Positions 5,844-11,008 of a DNA stretch of 11,008 bases are shown one piece after another. The notes below the pieces were generated by a model. It saw only the letters and a program-made list of their open reading frames with translations, was not told the origin of the DNA and made no database searches. Position 1 is the first letter of the stretch. Each line of letters begins with the position of its first letter. This DNA is from Christensenella sp. UBA1259 (lineage in GTDB: Bacteria; Bacillota; Clostridia; Christensenellales; Borkfalkiaceae), in the NCBI GenBank assembly GCA_002308755.1, contig DBVR01000017.1:434-11441 (forward strand), written 5' to 3'. The translations under genes and the position numbers were made by a program.

Positions 5844-7130
5844 TTATTTTACGTCGTTTAAGTTCTTCAAAGTCTCGAAGAATTTCTTTATCACTATCTC
5901 GTTTCTTATGTAGTCGAGTTGTCTTGCGTGCATATTCTTTTTGACGTCCGGCACGGGTTTATCCTGCGCTTTCGCCATTTCCGCAATCCTTTCTTCCACG
6001 TCTTCGTCCGTCGCTTCTATCTTCTCGTCTTCGATTATCTTGCCTATAACGAGTTGCGATTTGACGTTTTCTTGTGCCTGCGGCGCGAATTCCTTCCTGT
6101 AATCTTCCATACTCTTGCCGATATATTTCAGATAGTCTTCGAGTTTAAGCCCCTGATAGGAAAGACGGTAACTCATCTCTTCTACCATATGATCTATCTG
6201 GTGTTCTATCATGGCGTCGGGAATATCTATCTCCGCTCCGTCGGTTATCTTCTTTACCATTTCGTCTTCGAGTTCGCGTTCCGCTCTGTCGGCGTTCTGT
6301 TTTTCAAGCCTTTCTTTCACTTCCGCCTTGTAAGCGTCTACGCTTTCCGCGCCTACGGCGTCCTTAATAAACTCGTCGTTTATCTCCGGCAATTCCTTTT
6401 TCTTTATCTCGTGCAGTTTTATCGCGAACACCGCGTCTTTGCCTTTCAAATTTTCGGCGTGGTAGCCGTCGGGGAACTTGACGTTTATATCCTTTTCGTC
6501 GCCGATATTCATGCCGACGATCTGTTCTTCAAACCCCGGAATAAAGGTGTTGCTGCCGATGGTAAGATTCTGCTTTTCCGCCGTGCCGCCGTCGAATTTC
6601 ACGCCGTCTACGCTGCCGGAATAGTCTATCACTACCGAGTCGCCGTTCTCGACCGCCCTGTCCTTTACTTCCACCATGCGGGAATTGCGCTCTCTTAAAC
6701 GCTCTATATCGTCCGCTACGTCTTTATCCGTAACATTATACTCTTTTTTCTTGAACTTTATACCCTTGTATTCGCCGAGTTTCACTTCGGGCTTTACGGG
6801 GATTATCACCGCAAGTTTAAGACCTTTTTCGTCGATCTTATCTATATCCACGTCGGGATTCGCAACGGGTTCTATCGTCGGCTCTTTGTCCAAAACTTCC
6901 CCGTAATACTTGGGAAACGCGCCGTTTATCGCTTCTTCGTAGAATATCCCCGCACCGTAAGTCGCTTCCAAAAGATGTTTGGGTACTTTCCCTTTTCTGA
7001 ATCCCGGCAAAGAATATCTGCCTTTCGTCCTTTCGTAAGCCGAATTTATCGCGGCTTCCCATTCTTTTGCGGAAAGTTCGAGTTTTAATTTTACCGTGCT
7101 TTTTTCCGCTTTCTCAAAGGTGTATTTCAT
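5844..7130 (-). CDS. tig: trigger factor (ribosome-associated chaperone, peptidyl-prolyl isomerase)
   Basis: 428 residues from the start chosen here. Trigger factor sits on L23 at the tunnel exit and shields nascent chains. The ribosome-binding domain carries the signature GFRKGKVP (43-50). The FKBP-type isomerase domain spans about 162-243 (GDSVVIDYSGSVDGVKFDGG through FAIKLHEIK). The helical, charged C-terminal arms make up the rest. The frame is open for 14 more codons, to an ATG at 7172, but I prefer the ATG at 7130: the protein then begins MKYTFEKAEKSTVKL as in the family, GGAG lies six bases upstream, and the longer start would lie upstream of the predicted transcription start. It is first gene of tig-clpP-clpX, which links folding of new chains to degradation of failed ones. 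Confidence 0.97.
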   Translation of the reverse strand: MKYTFEKAEKSTVKLKLELSAKEWEAAINSAYERTKGRYSLPGFRKGKVPKHLLEATYGAGIFYEEAINGAFPKYYGEVLDKEPTIEPVANPDVDIDKIDEKGLKLAVIIPVKPEVKLGEYKGIKFKKKEYNVTDKDVADDIERLRERNSRMVEVKDRAVENGDSVVIDYSGSVDGVKFDGGTAEKQNLTIGSNTFIPGFEEQIVGMNIGDEKDINVKFPDGYHAENLKGKDAVFAIKLHEIKKKELPEINDEFIKDAVGAESVDAYKAEVKERLEKQNADRAERELEDEMVKKITDGAEIDIPDAMIEHQIDHMVEEMSYRLSYQGLKLEDYLKYIGKSMEDYRKEFAPQAQENVKSQLVIGKIIEDEKIEATDEDVEERIAEMAKAQDKPVPDVKKNMHARQLDYIRNEIVIKKFFETLKNLNDVK

Positions 7131-7162
7131 AAAACGCTCCTGAAATGCTAAAATTCCTAAAC

Positions 7163-7191
7163 ATTTTATCACAACGTAAAATAAAACGCAA
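7163..7191 (-). promoter_or_regulatory. tig: sigma-A promoter of tig-clpP-clpX
   Basis: On the minus strand TTGCGT (7186-7191) and TAAAAT (7163-7168) are separated by 17 bases. The predicted start point is near 7156, giving a leader of about 26 bases before the tig ATG at 7130. No HrcA-type CIRCE dyad or CtsR repeat was seen nearby, so there is no visible heat-shock control. Confidence 0.7.
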
Positions 7192-7281
7192 GGTTTTAAC
7201 GGTCTATCTCACCTATTTTTTATTTTATGGGCTTTTCCTTTCGTTAAAAACGCGAAAATTTGCTCACCTTCCGCATTTTTC

Positions 7282-7310
7282 TTGCAAACTTTTTTGGGCT
7301 GTGTTAAAAT
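7282..7310 (+). promoter_or_regulatory. promoter of the transglutaminase lipoprotein gene
   Basis: TTGCAA (7282-7287) and TAAAAT (7305-7310) are separated by 17 bases. The predicted start point is about 7317, which is the A of the start codon, so the transcript may be leaderless; the bases before the ATG contain no Shine-Dalgarno sequence. The promoter is divergent from the tig promoter, with about 90 AT-rich bases between the two. Confidence 0.65.
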
Positions 7311-7316
7311 GTCCTT

Positions 7317-8921
7317 ATGAAAAAATACATACTCAAAATCGCAGCGTTGCTTTTAGCGCTCGTTATCCCCATGACGGTATTTACCGCCTGCGACCTTAAA
7401 TCCGTCGTCGAAGGTTTTCTCGGCACGGGTGAAAACGCCAAACACACCCAGCACGTTTACGACGACGGCGTTATAACCGTCGCCCCCACCTGCACGACCG
7501 ACGGCGAAAAAACCTATAAGTGCAAAAAGTGCGAAAATACTTACACGGAAGTTCTCCCCGCGACGGGACACTCCGAATCGTTACGTGCGGAAAACCTTTC
7601 CCCCGAGAACGGCATCTGCGAAATCGGCGGAACTTATACCCTCGTAACCTACTGTTCCGTGTGCGAAACGGAAATTTCCCGCGAAGAAAAAACCGTTGAA
7701 CCCGGAGAACACTCTTACGGCGAGTGGGAAATAACCAAAACGGCAACCCCGCAGGAAACGGGCGAAAAAAGGCGGACCTGTATATTATGCGGCGAGACGG
7801 AAACGGAAATCATACCTTCCGTGTTCGAGGAACTGGACGGCGAAGACTATTACGCCTACAATTACCTTGAAGACGCGGAAAATGCCGGAAACCTTATTTA
7901 CGCATACGGTAAACTCGTGGACGCCGCGGAAAATATGCGGAAAACGACCTCTTTAAAAGGCGAAGGTCATAACGTAACGGTAAGCGAATTCGAAACGGCG
8001 TACCACTCCTATAGATGCGATTATCCGCAACATTTCTGGGTGGATAACAGGTACAGTATGTCCTATTCGGACGGAATAATGAATTCTTTCACTCTCACCT
8101 ATCTGTTCGCGACGACTGATGAACGCGACCTGGCGGCGGAACAGGTAGAAACGAAAAAAGACGAGATATTAGACGGTATTCCGACTTACTGGGAAGACGT
8201 ACGGATAGAAACCGAGATACACGACAGGCTGATAAAACACAACACCTATGACACGACTTACAACGCCCAGCACACGCACGACCTTTACGGCGCGCTGGTA
8301 AACGGGACTTCCGTCTGCGACGGATACGCAAAGGCGTTTCAATACCTACTGTACTGCGTGGGGATACAGTGCTTTACCGTAAGCGGCGTCGCGACGTCGG
8401 ACGGCGGGGCGGAAAATCACGCCTGGAACGTAGTGCGACTCGGCGGCGATTATTATTACGTAGACGTTACCTGGGACGATCCCACCTTTTCCGACGGAAG
8501 AAAAGACTATATCGGGCACAACTACCACAATATAACTACGGCGGAAATATCGGAAGATCATATGCTCGGCAAAGTGATCAAAGAAGAACTTTTACAGGAC
8601 GAAGAACAATACTTCCCCGTCCCCGACTGCACGGCGACGAAAGGAAATTATTTTAAGTTTTTCGGCTATACCGCGGAAAGCCTTACGACTGATAACTGCC
8701 GCACGGTATTCGTAAACGAAAAGAACAACGGCGTTACCAAATATTTTGCGGTATATTTTACCTGCGGGAATATCACGGAGAACGACGTATCTAATCTCGT
8801 AAGTCGCATGACTTTCGATATGATGCTGCGCGACGTTTTCGGAACTTCCCCGTTCGACACGCCCAGATGCAGTTATATCGTGGACAAAAACGGATATATA
8901 GTTACTTTCGTAATTACCTGA
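7317..8921 (+). CDS. predicted lipoprotein with CxxC repeats and a transglutaminase-like domain
   Basis: 534 residues. The N-terminus is a lipoprotein signal: MKK, a hydrophobic run to about residue 23, and VFTAC with Cys25 as the likely lipidated residue (phenylalanine at -3 is tolerated but not ideal). Residues 46-168 hold three degenerate repeats of about 40 residues, each with a CxxC pair: C69/C72, C113/C116 and C155/C158. Repeats 1 and 2 add an extra cysteine (C59, C101) and close with GH or GEH; repeat 3 lacks the extra one. Residues about 300-405 resemble transglutaminase-like cysteine proteases: IHDRLIKHNTYD, then Cys334 in GTSVCDGYAKAF, His368 in ENHAWNVV and Asp383 in YYYVDVTWDDP, a complete triad. 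The C-terminal 130 residues are unrecognised. It probably acts on the outside of the membrane; whether it hydrolyses or cross-links, and on what, cannot be told. The start is fixed by the signal peptide although no ribosome binding site is visible. Confidence 0.85.
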   Translation: MKKYILKIAALLLALVIPMTVFTACDLKSVVEGFLGTGENAKHTQHVYDDGVITVAPTCTTDGEKTYKCKKCENTYTEVLPATGHSESLRAENLSPENGICEIGGTYTLVTYCSVCETEISREEKTVEPGEHSYGEWEITKTATPQETGEKRRTCILCGETETEIIPSVFEELDGEDYYAYNYLEDAENAGNLIYAYGKLVDAAENMRKTTSLKGEGHNVTVSEFETAYHSYRCDYPQHFWVDNRYSMSYSDGIMNSFTLTYLFATTDERDLAAEQVETKKDEILDGIPTYWEDVRIETEIHDRLIKHNTYDTTYNAQHTHDLYGALVNGTSVCDGYAKAFQYLLYCVGIQCFTVSGVATSDGGAENHAWNVVRLGGDYYYVDVTWDDPTFSDGRKDYIGHNYHNITTAEISEDHMLGKVIKEELLQDEEQYFPVPDCTATKGNYFKFFGYTAESLTTDNCRTVFVNEKNNGVTKYFAVYFTCGNITENDVSNLVSRMTFDMMLRDVFGTSPFDTPRCSYIVDKNGYIVTFVIT

Positions 8922-8932
8922 AAAGCACGTAA

Positions 8933-8977
8933 ATAAATTAAATCCCCCCCCGACACTCGGGTGGGGATTTAATTTAT
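8933..8977. terminator. shared bidirectional terminator hairpin between convergent genes
   Basis: ATAAATTAAATCCCC (8933-8947) pairs perfectly over 15 bases with GGGGATTTAATTTAT (8963-8977). After one mismatch the stem continues with CCCGA and TCGGG around a CAC loop. It lies 12 bases after the lipoprotein stop and 68 bases beyond the transporter stop on the other strand. Both outer arms are AT-rich, so the descending arm supplies a T-rich end in either direction. The rest of the gap, 8978-9044, shows nothing else. Confidence 0.8.
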
Positions 8978-9044
8978 ACGGAAACTCTCGAAACGAACCC
9001 CTTAACGCACAATACTTTAAGCCCGCGCAAAAATACGGGAAAAA

Positions 9045-10418
9045 CTATCCGTTCCCGATTGACGGACATGCCCTTTCCACGCGACACGCTTCGGATTTTT
9101 TTAAGTGTTGTTTCAGCATTATCGACTGAATAACGAAATTCAGTACCCAACTTATCGGCCAGCACAGATACACCATAACCATGGATTGCCACACGTTTAT
9201 AAGAGAGTATATCCAAACGATTCTGAACACGCTGACGGTCAAAAAAGTTATAAGAAACGCGGTTACGCTCTTTCCCAAAACACGCAGAGAACTACTGCAA
9301 ACGTCCTGCCAGCCGCATAGCCAGTAGGTAAAACAGAGAATCAGCAGTCTCAACTTCGCATCCGCGATTACCTTTTGAGAAGAACTTGCGATTCCGCACA
9401 GAACGTCGGAAAACGAATAAATGATAGTTCCTATCGCGAGTCCTGCGGTAAGGATTAAACCGAGTGCGCAGAAGATAGTCTTCTTTATCCGTTCAAATTC
9501 GCCCGCACCGAGATTCTGTCCCACGAAGGACACCGTGCCGAGCGAGATCCCGTAGCCCGTATTGTATATAAGACCGTCAAACTGCTGTGCGAGAGCGTTT
9601 CCCGCCATCGCGTCGAGTTGATTCACCGTGGACGTTATCACCAGGTTGGGCAAGGAAAACGCCAGGGATTGAAGCCCCGTGGGGATACCGATTCCAAGCA
9701 TTTCTTTAAGTTCCCGCTTATATGGCCTTATATATTTCAATTCCAGACGGCATATTCCTTTATTTCTCATAAGGACGAAAACGCACATAAGCGCGGAAAC
9801 TCCTTGCGATATTATCGTGGAGACTGCAACTCCTACCACGCCCATTTCGAATACCTTTATAAATATCACGTTTCCGCCGACATTAAGCACCCCGCCTATC
9901 ATAAGAAACAGAAGGGGGCGGAAAGTATCCCCCGACGCGCGCATTACAGCCGACGTGTAATTATACAACATTATTATAGGCATGCCGAGACAGTACACTC
10001 TGAAATAATCCACCGCCATATCGAAGTATTCCGGCTTACAGGATAAAAGTCTGTGGAAAGGGGCGGCAAATATAACGCCCACCGTAAGCAGCAACGTACC
10101 GGAAGTCAGTCCCAACACGACGGAAAGTCCGACCGATCGCCGAACGCCCTCTCCGTCTTCGCTACCGATCCTCTTTGCGACCACCACGTTCGCACCTACC
10201 GCCAAGCCGTTGAAAAGGGCGACCGTTAACGCGATAAGAGACGTGTTCGTACCCACCGCCGCAACGCAGTTGTCGTCGGTGAACATACCCAGAACGAGAA
10301 CGTCCGCAGAGTGAAAAAGATTCTGCAATATGTTGACTAAAATTATAGGCACGCAACACATCAGCAGCTTTTTCAGTATAGGACCTCTGGTCATATCTAT
10401 CTGGTTAAGTATTTTCAT
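9045..10418 (-). CDS. MATE family efflux transporter
   Basis: 457 residues with about twelve hydrophobic segments. MATE proteins export drugs, metabolites or other organic cations in exchange for Na+ or H+. The opening MTRGPILKKLLMCCVPIILVNI, followed by LFHSADVLVLGMF, is the standard N-lobe start of NorM/MepA/DinF-like MATE proteins. AVGTNTSLIALTVALFNGLAVGANVVVAKRIG (about 54-85) and its C-lobe counterpart LAQQFDGLIYNTGYGISLGTVSFVGQNLGAG are the paired conserved regions. The substrate cannot be told. The ATG at 10418 is chosen because a weak AAGAAG site lies eight bases upstream and a consensus promoter fits; a second ATG eight codons in (10394) has no ribosome binding site. It appears monocistronic, converging with the lipoprotein gene. 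Confidence 0.93.
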   Translation of the reverse strand: MKILNQIDMTRGPILKKLLMCCVPIILVNILQNLFHSADVLVLGMFTDDNCVAAVGTNTSLIALTVALFNGLAVGANVVVAKRIGSEDGEGVRRSVGLSVVLGLTSGTLLLTVGVIFAAPFHRLLSCKPEYFDMAVDYFRVYCLGMPIIMLYNYTSAVMRASGDTFRPLLFLMIGGVLNVGGNVIFIKVFEMGVVGVAVSTIISQGVSALMCVFVLMRNKGICRLELKYIRPYKRELKEMLGIGIPTGLQSLAFSLPNLVITSTVNQLDAMAGNALAQQFDGLIYNTGYGISLGTVSFVGQNLGAGEFERIKKTIFCALGLILTAGLAIGTIIYSFSDVLCGIASSSQKVIADAKLRLLILCFTYWLCGWQDVCSSSLRVLGKSVTAFLITFLTVSVFRIVWIYSLINVWQSMVMVYLCWPISWVLNFVIQSIMLKQHLKKSEACRVERACPSIGNG

Positions 10419-10451
10419 CGGGTAAACTTCTTTTTAATTCTTTCCGCAAAC

Positions 10452-10480
10452 ATTATACAACCTGGCTTTTATACAGTCAA
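10452..10480 (-). promoter_or_regulatory. sigma-A promoter of the MATE gene
   Basis: On the minus strand TTGACT (10475-10480) and TATAAT (10452-10457) are separated by 17 bases. The predicted start point is near 10445, giving a leader of about 27 bases. It lies downstream of the terminator of the small lysine-rich reading frame, so the transporter has its own transcript. Confidence 0.82.
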
Positions 10481-10547
10481 GATTTTCCGTTACCACTTTA
10501 CGTTTTGCCGTAATTTTTTACAAAATGATAGCCGAAAACGAAAAAGT

Positions 10548-10578
10548 AAAAAAGACTTTGAACTTCAAAGTCTTTTTT
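10548..10578. terminator. Rho-independent terminator after the 21-codon reading frame
   Basis: AAAAAAGACTTTGAA (10548-10562) and TTCAAAGTCTTTTTT (10564-10578) are perfect inverted repeats around one central base, giving in practice a 12-13-bp stem with a small loop. In the minus direction the stem ends in TTTTTT, followed by ACTTTTT. It is symmetric and could work both ways, but the only gene that needs it is the small minus-strand frame upstream. The bases between it and that frame (10579-10651) show no other gene. Confidence 0.8.
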
Positions 10579-10651
10579 ACAGTTGATTTTTTGAGATCTT
10601 TATAAAGCCTTTTAAGAATTTGCTTTTCAATCCTTTGAATAGTTAACGGGA

Positions 10652-10717
10652 TTATTTGCAGTCTTTTACGGCTTTCTTTTCGGCCTTTTTAACGGCCTTG
10701 TTCTTTTTGTCTCTCAT
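10652..10717 (-). CDS. putative 21-residue lysine-rich microprotein
   Basis: An ATG at 10717 opens 21 codons ending in TAA. The peptide begins MRDKKNKAVKKAEKK and ends KDCK; nine of 21 residues are lysine, with one arginine, three acidic residues and a single cysteine second from the end. An unusually good ribosome binding site, GGAGGAG (10721-10727), lies about five bases from the ATG core, and a strong terminator follows at 10548-10578. The middle (AVKKAEKKAVK) could form a basic helix. I do not recognise a family. No clear promoter was found in the roughly 200 bases upstream. It could be a real small protein, a leader peptide, or a short RNA gene with a chance reading frame; the ribosome binding site favours translation. 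Confidence 0.55.
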   Translation of the reverse strand: MRDKKNKAVKKAEKKAVKDCK

Positions 10718-10865
10718 AATCTCCTCCGTTTCGTCGGAATAAACTTTCGTCGCGTCTTATATCGTGTTTTTCCGCCTCCGTTTACCCGACACCATTATTA
10801 TGTTCCCGATAGCGCCTTTTATTCGGAAAAAATAAAAATTTTTTTCTTTTTCCCCTTATTTACGT

Positions 10866-10894
10866 TTGACTATTTTCTTTCGCCGTAATATAAT
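10866..10894 (+). promoter_or_regulatory. sigma-A promoter of the Rrf2-family gene
   Basis: TTGACT (10866-10871) and an exact TATAAT (10889-10894) are separated by 17 bases. The predicted start point is near 10901. Directly upstream, 10823-10860 is an A-tract followed by T-tracts, which may act as an UP-type element. The stretch from 10728 to 10822 shows no other feature that I can support. Confidence 0.82.
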
Positions 10895-10924
10895 TTAATT
10901 GCTACCGAAAAGGTTGCAATTAAA
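10894..10924. promoter_or_regulatory. dyad over the Rrf2 gene start point, candidate operator
   Basis: TTTAATTGC (10894-10902) and GCAATTAAA (10916-10924) are perfect 9-base inverted repeats. The interior adds ACC (10904-10906) with GGT (10912-10914), separated from the outer arms by a T/T mismatch. The dyad begins at the last base of the -10 box and covers the predicted start point, so most of the left arm would not be in the RNA. That favours a protein-binding site over an mRNA hairpin. Autorepression by the Rrf2 protein is the simplest guess. Confidence 0.55.
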
Positions 10925-10929
10925 ATCGT

Positions 10930-11008
10930 ATGAAATTATCTTCTAAAACGCACTACGGACTGCTCGCCTGCTACTATCTCGGCACTCACCCCGATACGGC
11001 GGTCCCCG
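10930..11008 (+). CDS. Rrf2 family transcriptional regulator, N-terminal part
   Basis: Only the first 26 codons are present; the gene runs off the right edge. The opening MKLSSKTHYGLLACYYLG matches the start of Rrf2/IscR-type winged-helix regulators (pattern M-[KR]-[LI]-[ST]-x-K-x-x-Y-[AG]-[LV]-x-A). The part carrying the cysteines that would bind an Fe-S cluster, if any, is outside the window, so a subtype such as IscR, NsrR or CymR cannot be assigned. A strong promoter and a start-point dyad lie upstream. The predicted leader is about 29 bases, and no Shine-Dalgarno sequence is at proper spacing: the nearest AAAAGG ends 16 bases before the ATG. It is divergent from the lysine-rich small frame. 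Confidence 0.82.
   Translation, partial: MKLSSKTHYGLLACYYLGTHPDTAVP

Noticed and set aside
5919..6698. Plus-strand frame of 259 codons antisense to tig
   Set aside because: Long but with the same Phe/Val/Tyr-rich complement composition, no ribosome binding site and no family signature; trigger factor is clearly the real gene.
7131..7172. Fourteen extra codons at the start of tig (ATG at 7172)
   Set aside because: The added residues are absent from the family, lie upstream of the predicted transcription start, and the ATG at 7130 has GGAG at proper spacing.
7131..7316. Heat-shock operator (CtsR or HrcA/CIRCE) upstream of tig-clpP-clpX
   Set aside because: Looked for GGTCAAA direct repeats and for the TTAGCACTC...GAGTGCTAA dyad; neither is present.
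8369..8656. Arginine-rich plus-strand frame inside the lipoprotein gene
   Set aside because: Out-of-frame shadow of the transglutaminase domain, which has its full triad in the main frame.
8974..9216. Minus-strand frame of 80 codons running past the end of the transporter
   Set aside because: Mostly overlaps the MATE gene in another frame, no ribosome binding site and no recognisable content.
10580..10633. TTG-started 17-codon basic frame between the microprotein and its terminator
   Set aside because: The AGGA directly abuts the TTG, leaving no spacing for initiation; probably untranslated 3' sequence.
10760..10798. Twelve-codon minus-strand frame (begins MVSGKRRRK) upstream of the lysine-rich frame
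   Set aside because: No ribosome binding site and very short; chance occurrence is likely.

Overview
The window reads as ordinary chromosomal DNA of an uncultured, Clostridia-like member of the Bacillota. The grounds are strong GGAGG-type ribosome binding sites, consensus sigma-A promoters, a tig-clpP-clpX cluster, the bacterial S10 operon order, an Sec/lipobox lipoprotein with CxxC repeats, and an Rrf2-family regulator. Taxonomy is inference from gene content; the ribosomal proteins were not placed phylogenetically.

Layout from high to low coordinates on the minus strand, which is the main direction of transcription. A MATE-family efflux transporter (9045-10418) has its own consensus promoter. 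A trigger factor - ClpP - ClpX cluster (7130 down to 3981) is tightly spaced and starts from a promoter at 7163-7191. After clpX comes a 347-base gap holding a hairpin, two tandem 22-bp repeats, a perfect TTGACA-17-TATAAT promoter, and a leader of about 240 nt with a Rho-independent terminator inside it. This leads into the S10 ribosomal protein operon: rpsJ, rplC, rplD, rplW, rplB, rpsS, rplV and the first 57 codons of rpsC, which runs off the left edge.

The plus strand carries two genes. One is a 534-residue predicted lipoprotein (7317-8921) with three CxxC repeats and a transglutaminase-like domain with a Cys-His-Asp triad. It is divergent from tig and convergent with the MATE gene, with a long hairpin between the convergent ends. 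The other, at the right edge (10930 onward), is the beginning of an Rrf2-family regulator with a strong promoter and a dyad over its predicted start point. Divergent from it, on the minus strand, is a 21-codon lysine-rich open reading frame with a very strong ribosome binding site and a good terminator; it is a candidate unannotated microprotein.

Functionally, the left two thirds combines ribosome synthesis with nascent-chain folding (trigger factor) and protein degradation (ClpXP). The S10 leader appears built for transcriptional attenuation. The right third is accessory: export, a surface protein and a regulator. I saw no tRNA, rRNA, CRISPR array, insertion sequence or prophage gene, and no obvious new multi-gene defence or metabolic system. 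The most promising undescribed items are the S10 leader switch, the lysine-rich microprotein beside the Rrf2 gene, and the CxxC-repeat transglutaminase lipoprotein with an apparently leaderless promoter.
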